DNA of 64,000 nt from Deinococcus metalli (GTDB lineage Bacteria; Deinococcota; Deinococci; Deinococcales; Deinococcaceae), in NCBI RefSeq assembly GCF_014201805.1, contig NZ_JACHFK010000002.1, forward strand, positions 124,001 to 188,000, given 5' to 3'. The position numbers and the translations under genes were made by a program. Shown here piece by piece: positions 34,169 to 47,194 of the stretch; within the stretch, counting starts at the first letter, position 1, and each line of letters starts with the position of its first letter. Below the pieces are notes generated by a model, which saw nothing but the letters and a program-made list of their open reading frames with translations, made no database searches and had not been told where the DNA came from.

Positions 34169-35136
34169 CGCAGGCGCCGGCGCTGCCGGGCCGCCTGGAC
34201 GCGCGCGACGAGATTCGGGACGAGCACCGAACCGATCAGCAGCAGCCCCGTGACGATGGTGAGGATCTCGTTGGACACGTCCACGATGGTCAGCGCGCCG
34301 TTGATCAGGCCGATCAGGAACACCGCCAGCACCGCGCCGACCACGCTACCGCGCCCGCCGAAGATGCTGACGCCTCCGAGCAGCACGGCCGCGATCACGC
34401 CGAGTTCGAAGCCGGTGGCGTTGTCGCCGCGCGCGCTGGCGAAGCGGAAGGTGTACACGATGCCGGCCAGCGCGGACATCAGGCCCGACATCACGAACAG
34501 CAGCAGCTTGGTGCGCTCGACCCGCAGACCGGAGAACCGCGCGGCGACCTCGTTCGCCCCGATGGCGTACAGCGAGCGGCCAAACGGCGTGGCGTGCAGC
34601 ACCACGGCGGTCACGACGGCCAGCACGGTGCCCAGCGCGATCGGAATGGGAATCAGGGTGCCGGGCACCGTGCCGAAGCCGAAGTTGGTGTACGCCTGCG
34701 GGAAGTCCGCGATGGCGCGGTCGCCCAGCAGCACGTAGGCCAGCCCGCGGTACAGCGCCAGCGTGCCGATGGTCACCGCCAGCGACGGCAGGCCCAGACG
34801 CGTGACCAGCAGGCCGTTGAGCAGCCCCGCCAGCCCGCCGACCACGAAGGCCGCGAGGATCGCCAGCGGCATGGGCACACCCGCCGCGAACAGCACGCCC
34901 AGCACGGCCGAGCACAGGCCCAGGATCGACGCGACCGACAGGTCGATCTCCGCGACGATCACCAGCAGCGTCATGGTCAGGGCCATCAGCAGGATCTCGC
35001 TGAAGTTGGCGGTCAGGAACGAGAGGTTCTGGCCGGTCAGGAAGTCCTTCGAGAGCACGCCGCCGCCGAGCAGCGCCACGACCACCAGGACGACGAGGGT
35101 GGTCTCCCAGCCGGGCAGGTTCCGCAGCGCTTTCAT
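34147..35136 (-). CDS. rhaP: Rhamnose ABC transporter permease 1
   Basis: A 329-residue CUT2 permease (RbsC/BPD_transp_2 type) with about nine transmembrane helices. Typical stretches: VIVAEIDLSVASILGLCSAV near residue 60, GLPSLAVTIGTLALYRGLAYV near 115 and the coupling loop LYAIGANEVAARFSGLRVERTK near 195. ATG preceded by GGGAGGA. The gene overlaps the second permease by 4 bases. The pair forms a heterodimeric channel for the ATPase encoded upstream. The choice of rhaP versus rhaQ for each permease is arbitrary here. Confidence 0.87.
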   Translation of the reverse strand: MKALRNLPGWETTLVVLVVVALLGGGVLSKDFLTGQNLSFLTANFSEILLMALTMTLLVIVAEIDLSVASILGLCSAVLGVLFAAGVPMPLAILAAFVVGGLAGLLNGLLVTRLGLPSLAVTIGTLALYRGLAYVLLGDRAIADFPQAYTNFGFGTVPGTLIPIPIALGTVLAVVTAVVLHATPFGRSLYAIGANEVAARFSGLRVERTKLLLFVMSGLMSALAGIVYTFRFASARGDNATGFELGVIAAVLLGGVSIFGGRGSVVGAVLAVFLIGLINGALTIVDVSNEILTIVTGLLLIGSVLVPNLVARVQAARQRRRLRGNTVSP

Positions 35137-36170
35137 TTCGTCCTCCCGGGGTGATCGGGCGCGGCCTGCAGGTGCTTCGCGGTGCGCCGCGCGACCAGCA
35201 TGTCCACGCTGATGGCGCCCAGCAGCAGCGCGCCCTGGATGGCCTGCTGGTAGAAGCCGGGCGCACGCAGGGTGACCAGCGCGCTGCCCATCACGCCCAG
35301 CAGCAGCGCGCCGATGCCCGCGCCGAACAGCGTGCCCACGCCGCCATTGATGCTGACGCCGCCCACGACCGCCGCCGCGATCACCTGAAGTTCCAGGCCG
35401 GTGCCGGCCGTGGCGTCCACGGTGCCGAAGCGCGCGAGGTACAGCACGCCCGCCAGCCCCGCGATCGCGCCGCTGAGCACGAAGCCGGTCATGGTGCGCC
35501 GCGTGACGCTGATCCCGGCCAGCACGGCCGCCTCGGCGTTCGAGCCCAGCGCGTAGTACTCGCGCCCGCCGCGCCACGAGCCCAGGTACGCGCCGAAGCC
35601 CAGCATGATCACCACGACCAGCAGCACGAGGTTCGGGATGCCCAGCACACTGCCGGTGCCGAAACCCAGGAACGCGGCGGGCAGGTTCGAGGCGTTGATC
35701 TGCCCGCCGTGCACCACCGCGTAGGTGACGCCCCGGAACACGTACAGCGTGCCCAGCGTGGCGACCAGCGCCGGCACCCGGCCGTATGCCACGAGCAGCC
35801 CGTTCACGGCGCCCAGCACGGTGCCCAGCGCGAGGCCGAACAGCAGGGCCAGCGGAATCGGCAGGTCCGGGTGCGTGGCGAACAGCGAGCCGGTCAGGAA
35901 GGCGCTCAGACCCACCACACTGCTGATGCTCAGGTCCACATGCTTCATCAGCAGGACGATGGTCTCGCCCACGACCAGCAGCGCGATGATCGCCACGTTC
36001 AGGAACAGGTCGCGCACGCTGCCCGCCCCCAGGAACAGCGGATTGATGGCCGCCGTGCCCAGCGTGACCAGCAGCAGCAGGCCGACCAGCCCGGCCTCGC
36101 GGGCGCGCAGCAGGCGGGTGAGCAGGCCGGGCGTGACCGGGGTGGCGGGCGCGGGATCGCTGCGGGTCAT
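35133..36170 (-). CDS. rhaQ: Rhamnose ABC transporter permease 2
   Basis: A 345-residue CUT2 permease, sister of the 34147 gene. Hallmarks are VLLMKHVDLSISSVVGLSAFL near residue 65, VPALVATLGTLYVFRGVTYAV near 130, and YYALGSNAEAAVLAGISVTRR near 210. About nine membrane segments follow a 25-residue cytoplasmic N-terminus. The ATG shares one base with the ATPase stop (TGATG) and its stop overlaps the next permease, so the three are tightly coupled. Confidence 0.87.
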   Translation of the reverse strand: MTRSDPAPATPVTPGLLTRLLRAREAGLVGLLLLVTLGTAAINPLFLGAGSVRDLFLNVAIIALLVVGETIVLLMKHVDLSISSVVGLSAFLTGSLFATHPDLPIPLALLFGLALGTVLGAVNGLLVAYGRVPALVATLGTLYVFRGVTYAVVHGGQINASNLPAAFLGFGTGSVLGIPNLVLLVVVIMLGFGAYLGSWRGGREYYALGSNAEAAVLAGISVTRRTMTGFVLSGAIAGLAGVLYLARFGTVDATAGTGLELQVIAAAVVGGVSINGGVGTLFGAGIGALLLGVMGSALVTLRAPGFYQQAIQGALLLGAISVDMLVARRTAKHLQAAPDHPGRTK

Positions 36171-37796
36171 CACGCCGCACCGCCCAGGGGCCGCTGGCCG
36201 GTCGCGAGGTACATCACGGCCTCCTCGCTGCCCTGCGCGCGGCTGAGTTCGCCCACCAGCGCGCCCTCGCGCATCACCAGAATGCGGTCGGCCATGCCGA
36301 GCACCTCCGGCAGGTCGCTGGAGATCATCAGCACTGCGAGGCCCTGCGCGGCGAGTTCCGCGAGCGTGCGGTGCACCTCGGCCTTGGCGCCCACGTCGAT
36401 GCCGCGCGTGGGCTCGTCCACGATCAGGACGCTGGGGTTCGTGGCCAGCCACTTGGCCAGCACGACCTTCTGCTGGTTGCCGCCCGACAGGCTGCTGGCC
36501 GGGTCGCTCAGGCGGTGCGCCTTGAGCCGCAGCTTCGACGTCCACTGCTGGGCGCTCTGCGCCTCCGCCGAGCGGTTCATCAGCAGGCCGCCGGTCAGGC
36601 GGCGCAGGATGGCGAGGTTCGCGTTGCGCTCGATGCTCATGTCCATCACCAGGCCCTGCGCGCGGCGGTCCTCCGGCACCAGGCCCAGACCGGCGTCCAT
36701 CACGGCGCGCGGATTTCCGGCCGGCAGGGCGTGCCCACCGACCCGCACCTCGCCCTGCTGCCGGGGATCGACGCCGAAGATCGCCCGCGCGACCTCGCTG
36801 CGGCCCGCGCCGACCAGCCCGGCCAGCCCCACGATCTCGCCCCGGCGCACCTCGAAGGAGATGTCGCGGAACACGCCCGGCTGCGACAGGCCGCGCACGC
36901 TCAGGGCCACGTCGCCCACCTGAGCGTCGCCGCGCGGGTACAGCTCGCCCAGGTCACGGCCCACCATCTGCCGCACCACGGAGTCGGTGTCGTACCCCTC
37001 GACCGGGCCGCTGCTCACCCACGTGCCGTCGCGCATGACGGTCACGCGCTGGCACTCCGCGAAGACCTCCTCCAGTCGGTGCGTGATGAACAGCACCGCC
37101 GCGCCGCGCGCGCGCAGCGAGCGCACCACCCGGAACAGCCGCTCGGTCTCCTGGAGTGTCAGGGCAGCCGTCGGTTCGTCCATGATCAGCACGCGCGCGT
37201 CCAGCGACAGCGCCTTGGCGATCTCCACGAGCTGCTGGTCCGCGATGCTCAGGCCGCGCACCGGACGCGCCGGGTCGAGGGGTACACCCAGTTCGGAGAG
37301 CAGACCGGCCACGCGCGCCCGCATGGCCCGCACGTCGATCCGCCCCAGCGCCCCGCGCGGCTGACGGCCCATCAGGACGTTCTCCGCCACGCTCAGGTCG
37401 GGGAACAGGGTGGGTTCCTGATAGATGATCGCGATGCCCGCGTCGCGCGCGTCGGCCGGCGAGTGGAAGTGCTTGTCCTGGGGCTTGTCCTCGCCGGCCA
37501 TCACCAGCGTGCCGCTGTCCGGGCGGTGCACACCCGCCAGGATCTTCACGAAGGTGCTCTTCCCCGCCCCGTTCTCGCCCAGCAGCGCGTGCGCCTCGCC
37601 GGGGTACAGCTCGATGCTCACGTCCCTCAGGGCCTGCACCGGCCCGAAGGCCTTGCTGGCGTTCGTGAGGGTCAGGAGGGGGGCGGTGTTCCGGTCGGCC
37701 TCCACTCCGGTTCCCACCGTTCCCAGGACAGCGCCGGGGACGGCTTCCATCTGCGCGGCAGCCTCCTCGCGGTGACTCGCTCCGCTCGCAGGGCCG

Positions 37797-37804
<8 letters not shown>
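36170..37804 (-). CDS. rhaT: Rhamnose ABC transporter ATP-binding protein (double ATPase)
   Basis: A 544-residue CUT2 ATPase with two fused nucleotide-binding domains, like RbsA/RhaT. Domain 1 has Walker [17 protein letters not shown] (near 75), signature [15 protein letters not shown] and Walker [13 protein letters not shown]. Domain 2 has a degenerate P-loop, [16 protein letters not shown] (GAGRS in place of GKST, normal for the family), signature [16 protein letters not shown] and [14 protein letters not shown]. The N-terminal 40 residues are extra and poorly conserved. The symbol follows Rhizobium rhamnose transporter naming; it is not the E. coli RhaT symporter. It overlaps the mutarotase gene by 8 bases. 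Confidence 0.88.
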
Positions 37805-38126
<322 letters not shown>

Positions 38127-38242
38127 GATCCTCCGGGAAAAGCAGCCACCAGGGCTGATGGGTACGGGTTGTGGGTCAGGGAATGACTGGACGCATTGAA
38201 CACCATCCCACAGAACATTGCAAGGCCTTGTCACTTTTTGTT

Positions 38243-38261
38243 CGAATCGTGTTAGGATTCG
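38243..38261. promoter_or_regulatory. Candidate DeoR operator over the regulator's -10 box
   Basis: CGAATC (38243-38248) and GATTCG (38256-38261) form a 6-bp inverted repeat that encloses the -10 box of the regulator gene, fitting autorepression. Confidence 0.5.
38253..38258 (+). promoter_or_regulatory. Leaderless-type -10 box of the deoR gene
   Basis: TAGGAT, 6 bases before the ATG at 38265, with a TTGTCA -35 candidate at 38228-38233 (19-base spacer). No room for a ribosome site. Confidence 0.6.
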
Positions 38262-38264
38262 GGC

Positions 38265-39041
38265 ATGTCCAACGAAGTCATGGGCCCGCTGCCCGGCCGG
38301 CAGCAGGACATCCTGCGGCGTGCGCTGACGCACAAGGTGGTGAGGATCAAGGATCTCGCCGCCGAACTCGGCGTGCACGAGATGACCGTGCGGCGCGACC
38401 TCGACGCCCTGTGCGAACAGGGCAGGCTCCAGCGCGTGCACGGCGGCGCGCAGCTGCTGGAACGCACCGCCGAGGAGCTGTCGCAGACGCTGCGGGCCGG
38501 GCAGAACGTCGAGGCCAAGGAGCGCATCGCCCGCGCGGCGCTGGGCCTGATCCAGGACGGCGACACGGTCGCGCTGGACGCCAGCACCACCAGCCTGGCG
38601 CTGGCCCGGCTGCTGCCCACCCGCAAGGTGCAGGCCATCGCGTGCAGCCTCGACGCCGCCAACGTCCTGGCGGCCGGGGGCGTGCCCTTCCTGATGGTCG
38701 GCGGGAACTTCCACGCGCCGGCGCGGTCGTTCGTGGGCGCGTTCTTCCTGGACACCCTGCAGCGCCTGCACCCGGATCTGGTGTTCTTTTCGGCCAAGGG
38801 CTACACGCCGGACGCCGGCTTCACCGACCCGCACCTGCCGGAGGTGGGCAGCAAGCAGGCGCTGATCCGCTCCGGCAGCAGCGTGGTCGCGCTGCTCGAC
38901 CACAGCAAGGTCGGCCGCCGCGCCCTGGCGACCATCGCCACGCACGCCGACGTGAACACGCTGATCACCGACGCCGAGCCGGACGAGGCCATCCGCACGC
39001 GGCTCGACACCGACGACATCCAGCTCATCCTCGCCCCCTGA
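38265..39041 (+). CDS. DeoR-family regulator of rhamnose utilisation
   Basis: A 258-residue DeoR-type repressor: N-terminal HTH ([38 protein letters not shown], residues about 12-49), then VHGGAQL and a DeoRC sugar-phosphate sensor domain ([15 protein letters not shown], and [22 protein letters not shown]). It is the first gene of the plus-strand rhamnose arm, 10 bases before rhaI, and divergent from the uptake operon. It probably represses both arms, sensing a rhamnose phosphate such as rhamnulose-1-phosphate. E. coli uses AraC-type RhaR/RhaS here; DeoR types are known from Rhizobium and Bacteroides-like systems. Confidence 0.92.
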   Translation: MSNEVMGPLPGRQQDILRRALTHKVVRIKDLAAELGVHEMTVRRDLDALCEQGRLQRVHGGAQLLERTAEELSQTLRAGQNVEAKERIARAALGLIQDGDTVALDASTTSLALARLLPTRKVQAIACSLDAANVLAAGGVPFLMVGGNFHAPARSFVGAFFLDTLQRLHPDLVFFSAKGYTPDAGFTDPHLPEVGSKQALIRSGSSVVALLDHSKVGRRALATIATHADVNTLITDAEPDEAIRTRLDTDDIQLILAP

Positions 39042-39051
39042 CGGAGCCCCC

Positions 39052-40266
<1,215 letters not shown>

Positions 40267-40298
40267 CGCCCCGAGCCCTCACCCAAGGAGCACCGTCC

Positions 40299-42372
<2,074 letters not shown>

Positions 42373-42383
<11 letters not shown>

Positions 42384-43824
42384 GGTCACCCGGCACGTCG
42401 CCATCGATCTCGGCGCGTCCAGCGGCCGCGTGGCGCTGGGCACGGTCGGAGGCGGTCGCCTGACAGTCGAGGTGCTGCACCGCTTCCCGAATGGCGGCGT
42501 GCCGGTGAACGGCGGCCTCCAGTGGGACGTCCTGGGCCTGTGGCGCGAGGTGCTGCGCGGCCTGACGCTGGCCGCCGCGCATGGTGAGATCGCCAGCGTG
42601 GGCGTGAACTCCTGGGCGGTGGATTACGGCCTGCTGGACGCGCACGGCGAGCTGCTGGGCGGCGTGCACCACTACCGCAGCCCCCGGCTGGACGGCGTGA
42701 TGGAGCGCATCCGGGCCGAGCTGGGCGAGGGCGCGATCTACGGCGCGACCGGCATCCAGTTCCTGCCGTTCAACACGCTGTACCAGCTCGCGGCCGAGCG
42801 GCCGGAGCGCGTCGCGGCGGCCGACACGCTGCTGCTGGTGCCGGACCTGCTGCACTTCTGGCTGTGCGGCGCTCGCGTGACCGAGCGCACGAACGCGAGC
42901 ACCACGCAGCTCTACGACCCGCACAGCGGCGGGTGGGCATGGGAACTGGTGGACGCCGCCGGGATTCCCCGCGCGCTGCTGCCGCGCATCGTGGAGCCCG
43001 GGACCGACCTGGGCCCGCTGCGGCTCGAGGTGGCGGCCGAGACGGGCCTGGGCGCGGCGCGCGTGATCGCGCCCGCCACGCACGACACCGCGTCCGCCGT
43101 GGCCGCCGTGCCTGCCACGGGTGAGGGCGGCTGGGCGTACGTGTCCAGCGGCACGTGGAGCCTGGTGGGTGTGGAATCGCCGCGCCCGGTGCTGACGGAC
43201 GCCGCCCGCGCCCTGAATCTCACGAACGAGGCCGGGATCGGCGGCACCACGCGGCTGCTCAAGAACGTCATGGGGCTGTGGATCGTGCAGGAGTGCCGCC
43301 GCGCGTGGAACGCGGACTTCGCGGAGCTGTACGCCGGGGCCGCCGCCCTGCCCGCCGGCGGCCCGGTGATCGACCCCGACGACGCGCGCTTCCTCGCGCC
43401 CGGCACGGACATGCCCGCGCGCGTGCAGGCCGCGTGCCGAGGGAGCGGCCAGCCGGTGCCCCGGACCCCACCGGAGATCGTCCGCTGCGTGCTGGACAGC
43501 CTCGCGCAGCGCATTGCCGAGGTGCTGGACGGACTGGAGGCCGTGACGGGCACGGCCATCCACACGCTGTACGTGGTCGGTGGCGGCTCGCAGGGCGACC
43601 TGCTGAACCAGCTCACCGCCGACGCCACGGGCCGCCCGGTGGTCGCCGGGCCGGTCGAGGCGACCCTGATGGGCAACCTGCTGGTGCAGGCGCGGGCCTG
43701 CGGCAGCGTGGCCGGTTACACCATCCGGGACGTGGTGCGTGCCAGCAGCGACCTCCAGACCTTCGTGCCGGGTGTGGCGCCCGCCCGCGCCACGCGGCAC
43801 ACTGGGGCCGAGGTGCCCCGGTGA
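42373..43824 (+). CDS. rhaB: L-rhamnulokinase
   Basis: A 483-residue FGGY-family sugar kinase that phosphorylates L-rhamnulose at C1 with ATP. It starts VTRHVAIDLGASSGRVALG (ATPase phosphate-1 motif), has GVNSWAVDYGLLDAHG near 78, the FGGY midpoint HDTASAVAAVPATG near 237, YVSSGTWSLVGVE and the C-terminal adenosine motif LYVVGGGSQGDLLNQLTADATGRPVVAGP. These are specific for RhaB/fuculokinase-type enzymes. It overlaps the aldolase-dehydrogenase gene by 11 bases and the lutA start by 4, so sugar breakdown and lactate oxidation are cotranscribed. Confidence 0.94.
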
Positions 43825-44564
43825 AAATCGACCTGTTCATCACCTGCCTGAACGACGCCCTGTTCCCCCGGACCGGTCAGGCCACGGTGGCGCTGCTCGA
43901 ACGCCTGGGCCACGAGGTGCGTTTCAACCCGGCGCAGACGTGCTGCGGGCAGATGCACCTGAACACCGGCTACCGCGCGGACGCCCTGAGCCTAGTGCGC
44001 AAGTTCGTGAACGACTTCCGGGACGCGGAGGTGATCGTGCTGCCCAGCGGCTCATGCGCCGCCATGCTGCGCGAACTCGCGCCGGACGCCGCGCACTGGG
44101 AGGGCGACGAGGCCCTGCGCGCCGAGGTCGAGGCGCTGTCGGGGCGCGTCTTCGAGCTCAGCGAGTTTCTGGTAAAGAAACTTGGCGTGGAGGACGTCGG
44201 GGCGGCGTACCCGCACCGCGTGACGTACCACCCCACGTGCCACGCGATGCGCTCGCTGCGGGTCGGGGACGCGCCGCTGCGGCTGCTGAGGAACGTGCGC
44301 GGCCTGACGCTGCTGGAGCTGCCGCACGCGGACGAGTGCTGCGGCTTCGGCGGCACCTTCAGCGTGAAGAACCCGGACGTGAGCACCGCCATGCTGGCCG
44401 ACAAGGCCCGCCACATCCTGGAGACGGGCGCCGAGGCCTGCACCGCTGGGGACAACTCCTGCCTGATGCACATCGGGGGTGGCCTGCACCGCCTGCGGAG
44501 CGGTGCGCGCACCGTGCACCTCGCGGAGATCCTGGCGAGCACCGACGGGCAGGTATGGGCGTGA
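43821..44564 (+). CDS. lutA: Lactate utilisation protein LutA
   Basis: LutA is the CCG-domain subunit of the LutABC iron-sulfur complex that oxidises L-lactate to pyruvate. The 247-residue product contains two CCG domains: QTCCGQMHLNTGYRADA (near 40) and HADECCGFGGTFSVKNPDV (near 175), with TYHPTCHAMRSL between; these cysteines bind an unusual Fe-S cluster. The GTG start overlaps the rhaB stop (GTGA). The frame overlaps lutB by 10 bases. Lactate is the expected end product of the preceding fusion enzyme, which gives the placement a clear logic. Confidence 0.94.
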   Translation: MKIDLFITCLNDALFPRTGQATVALLERLGHEVRFNPAQTCCGQMHLNTGYRADALSLVRKFVNDFRDAEVIVLPSGSCAAMLRELAPDAAHWEGDEALRAEVEALSGRVFELSEFLVKKLGVEDVGAAYPHRVTYHPTCHAMRSLRVGDAPLRLLRNVRGLTLLELPHADECCGFGGTFSVKNPDVSTAMLADKARHILETGAEACTAGDNSCLMHIGGGLHRLRSGARTVHLAEILASTDGQVWA

Positions 44565-46000
44565 GCGGCCTGCACCCGCCCCGGCCCTTCCCGCAGGCCG
44601 CGCGCGACGCGGTGAACAGCCCGCAGCTGCGCGCCAACCTGCGCAAGGTCACGACCACCATCCGCGACAAGCGCCTGCGCGCGGTGGGCGAACTGCCCCA
44701 CTGGGAGGAGCTGCGGCGGCTGGGCGCGGCGACCAAGGACGCCAGCCTGGCGAACCTGAGCGACCGCCTGCTGGAGCTGGAAGCGAGCGTGCGGGCGCGC
44801 GGCGGGCACGTGCACTGGGCGCGCGACGCCGCCGAGGCGCGCGAGCTGGTGGCGCAGATTGCCCACGCGCACGAGGTCACGGAACTCATCAAGGTCAAGA
44901 GCATCACGTCCGACGAGATCGAGCTGAACGCGGCGCTGGACGCGCACGGCATCCGCGCCATCGAGACGGACCTCGCGGAACTCATCGTGCAGCTGTCGAA
45001 CGACACGCCCAGCCACATCCTGGTGCCGGCCATCCACCGCAACCGCGCCGAGATCCAGGCGCTGTTCAACGCGCAATTGGGCGAACCCGAGCCGCTGACG
45101 GACGAGCCGGCCGTGCTGGCTGCTGCGGCGCGGCGCTACCTGCGCCAGAAGTTCCTGACCACGAAGATGGCCGTGTCCGGCGCCAACTTCGCCGTCGCGG
45201 AGACGGGAACCGTGTGCGTGGTGGAGTCCGAGGGCAACGGGCGCATGTGCGTCACGCTGCCGGAGGTGCTGGTCAGCATCATGGGGATCGAGAAGGTGCT
45301 GGGAACGTGGGAGGACATCTCCGTGTTCATGGAGCTGCTGCCGCGCTCCAGCACCGCCGAGCGCATGAACCCGTACACGTCCTTCTGGAGCGGCGTGACG
45401 CCCGTCGACGGCCCGCAGGAGTTCCACCTGATCCTGCTCGACAACGGCCGCACCGACGTCCTGGCCGACGAGGTGGGTCGGCAGACGCTGCGCTGTATCC
45501 GCTGCTCGGCGTGCCTGAACGTGTGCCCGGTGTACGAGCGCGCGGGCGGGCACGCATACGGCAGCGTGTACCCCGGCCCCATCGGCGCGATCCTCACACC
45601 GCAGCTGCTGGACATGGCCGACAAGAACGCGAACACGCTGCCGGGCGCGTCGAGCCTGTGCGGCGCGTGCTACGACGCGTGCCCGGTACGGATCAACATC
45701 CCGCAGGTGCTGATCTACCTGCGCGGCGAGGCGAATGAGGACAAGGGCGTGACGCTGGAATCCCTCGCCATGCAGGGCATGCGCTACGCCATGAGCGAGG
45801 GCTGGCGCTTTGAGGGCGCGGTGAAACTCGCCCGGCTGGGACAGGGACCGCTGGTGCACGGCGGGCAGATCACGGCGTTGCCGGGCCTGCTGGGCGGCTG
45901 GACCCAGAGCCGCGACCTGAACGCCTTCCCGGCGCAGAGTTTCCGGGAGTGGTGGAGGAAACGGGACGCGAAGGGCGGACTGCCGGAGGACAGCGCGTGA
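44555..46000 (+). CDS. lutB: Lactate utilisation iron-sulfur protein LutB
   Basis: The 481-residue LutB subunit: an N-terminal LUD domain (about 60-300, with TTKMAVSGANFAVAETGTVCVVESEGNGR as core) and two 4Fe-4S motifs, CIRCSACLNVCPVY (near 313) and CGACYDACPVRI (near 369), each with the C-x2-C-x2-C-x3-CP spacing. It relays electrons from lactate oxidation. ATG at 44555 lies within the end of lutA. The short C-terminus FREWWRKRDAKGGLPEDSA ends in an overlap with lutC. Confidence 0.95.
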   Translation: MGVSGLHPPRPFPQAARDAVNSPQLRANLRKVTTTIRDKRLRAVGELPHWEELRRLGAATKDASLANLSDRLLELEASVRARGGHVHWARDAAEARELVAQIAHAHEVTELIKVKSITSDEIELNAALDAHGIRAIETDLAELIVQLSNDTPSHILVPAIHRNRAEIQALFNAQLGEPEPLTDEPAVLAAAARRYLRQKFLTTKMAVSGANFAVAETGTVCVVESEGNGRMCVTLPEVLVSIMGIEKVLGTWEDISVFMELLPRSSTAERMNPYTSFWSGVTPVDGPQEFHLILLDNGRTDVLADEVGRQTLRCIRCSACLNVCPVYERAGGHAYGSVYPGPIGAILTPQLLDMADKNANTLPGASSLCGACYDACPVRINIPQVLIYLRGEANEDKGVTLESLAMQGMRYAMSEGWRFEGAVKLARLGQGPLVHGGQITALPGLLGGWTQSRDLNAFPAQSFREWWRKRDAKGGLPEDSA

Positions 46001-46635
46001 GCGGCGCCGAGGCCCGGCTGGAGATCCTGACGCGCATCAACCGGGCCACGGCCGGAGCACAGGCGCCGGACGTTCCCGCGTACCCCCGGGCTGAAGCGCA
46101 GCCGCGTGAGGAGGTGCTGCATACCTTCCGGGACCGCATCGAGGATTACCGGGCCGGCTTCGTGCGGGTGGGGCCAGAGGGCGTGCAGGACGCGGTTCTG
46201 GCGGCCCTGGCTGGAGCGCGGCGGGTCGTCGTGCCGGGCGGACTGGACGCCACGTGGCTGCCGGACGGCCTGGATCCATTGCGGGACGAGCCGCCCCTGA
46301 CACACGCCCAGTTGGACGGCGCGGACGCCGTGGTCACGGGCTGCGCGGTCGCCATCGCGCGGACGGGCACCGTGATCCTCGACCACGGGCCGGGGCAGGG
46401 CCGCCGCGCGCTGACGCTGGTGCCGGACATCCACGTGTGCGTGATCCACGCGGATCAGGTCGTGCCGGACGTGCACGACGGGGTGCAGGCCGTCGCGGCG
46501 GCCGTGCGCGCCGGGCGGCCCCTGACGTGGCTCAGCGGCGGCAGCGCCACCAGCGACATCGAACTCGTGCGTGTGGAGGGCGTTCACGGCCCGCGCACGC
46601 TGCGCGTGATCGTGGTGGACGGCGCCGGGCCCTGA
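45997..46635 (+). CDS. lutC: Lactate utilisation protein LutC
   Basis: The 212-residue LUD-domain subunit of the lactate oxidase complex: LEILTRINRA at the N-terminus, VVPGGLDATWLPDG, GCAVAIARTGTVILDHGPGQGRRALTLVPDIHVCVI (near 110-145), and the closing LSGGSATSDIELVRVEGVHGPRTLRVIVV, which is a LutC signature. The GTG start overlaps the lutB stop (GTGA). It is the last gene of the plus-strand rhamnose/lactate operon; the next gene is convergent, 16 bases away. Confidence 0.94.
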   Translation: MSGAEARLEILTRINRATAGAQAPDVPAYPRAEAQPREEVLHTFRDRIEDYRAGFVRVGPEGVQDAVLAALAGARRVVVPGGLDATWLPDGLDPLRDEPPLTHAQLDGADAVVTGCAVAIARTGTVILDHGPGQGRRALTLVPDIHVCVIHADQVVPDVHDGVQAVAAAVRAGRPLTWLSGGSATSDIELVRVEGVHGPRTLRVIVVDGAGP

Positions 46636-46651
46636 ATTCTGGCGGGCCGGC

Positions 46652-46954
46652 TCAGTTCACGTGGTCCCGCCGGTCACTGCACTCCGCGCACATCACCCGG
46701 TAGAGCCGCGCCGCCTGCTCCCGGCGCAGGGGACCGTCGGCCGGATCGAGCGCCAGGGCACGGTACACGCTCCGCACCGCCACCCTCACTTCCGGAGGCG
46801 CACGGTGCAGAAGGTCCGCCACCTCGCCGTCGGACAGACCCGCGGCGTGCAGCGCCCACACGTCCCGGTAATGCCCGGCGACGCGGTGCGTGAGGGGCAG
46901 CCGGTCCGTGACCCAGACGGACGTGGTGGAGGGATCGGTACGGGGCGCGGGCAT
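46652..46954 (-). CDS. Small HTH-like protein, unknown function
   Basis: A 100-residue soluble protein. The segment AAGLSDGEVADLLHRAPPEVRVAVRSVYRAL (about 37-68) resembles a LuxR/sigma-region-4 helix-turn-helix, with GLSDxEVADLL as the first helices. The C-terminus has a CAEC pair (YRVMCAECSDRRDH) that might bind metal. GGAGG precedes the ATG at 46954. The family is not recognised, and DNA binding is an inference from the helix pattern. Confidence 0.6.
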   Translation of the reverse strand: MPAPRTDPSTTSVWVTDRLPLTHRVAGHYRDVWALHAAGLSDGEVADLLHRAPPEVRVAVRSVYRALALDPADGPLRREQAARLYRVMCAECSDRRDHVN

Positions 46955-47131
46955 TCGGGAGCCTCCATGGCAGTGAGGTGGGGTGCCGATGCCCGGAGTG
47001 TGCCATCCCGACCGTGATCGGGGCGTGATCGCCGGGGCTGCCGGCGTTCCCGTGCGGACGGCATGGCCGGATAGCAGGCCGGCGCCGGCAGCGGGACCAA
47101 TTTCCGCGTGCTTATCGTCACTCTCCTTGTG

Positions 47132-47158
47132 GTAAGTAGAGCGCCTTCGGGTGCTTAC
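47132..47158. promoter_or_regulatory. Imperfect inverted repeat upstream of the SDR gene
   Basis: GTAAGTA (47132-47138) and TGCTTAC (47152-47158) are inverted with one mismatch around a 13-base centre. GTGCTTA also occurs directly repeated at 47108-47114 and 47151-47157. Such GTAAG-type sites are often bound by HxlR or MarR proteins. Confidence 0.4.
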
Positions 47159-47181
47159 TTCCGCCCGGTGGGTGATGGTCC

Positions 47182-47187
47182 TACAGT
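47182..47187 (+). promoter_or_regulatory. Leaderless-type -10 box of the SDR gene
   Basis: TACAGT, 7 bases before the ATG at 47195. The intervening GGGCAGC gives no ribosome site at proper spacing. Confidence 0.6.
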
Positions 47188-47194
47188 GGGCAGC

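Noticed and set aside
42912..43676. Antisense frame within rhaB
   Set aside because: It lies fully opposite a coding region with a complete FGGY kinase fold and has no recognisable domain.
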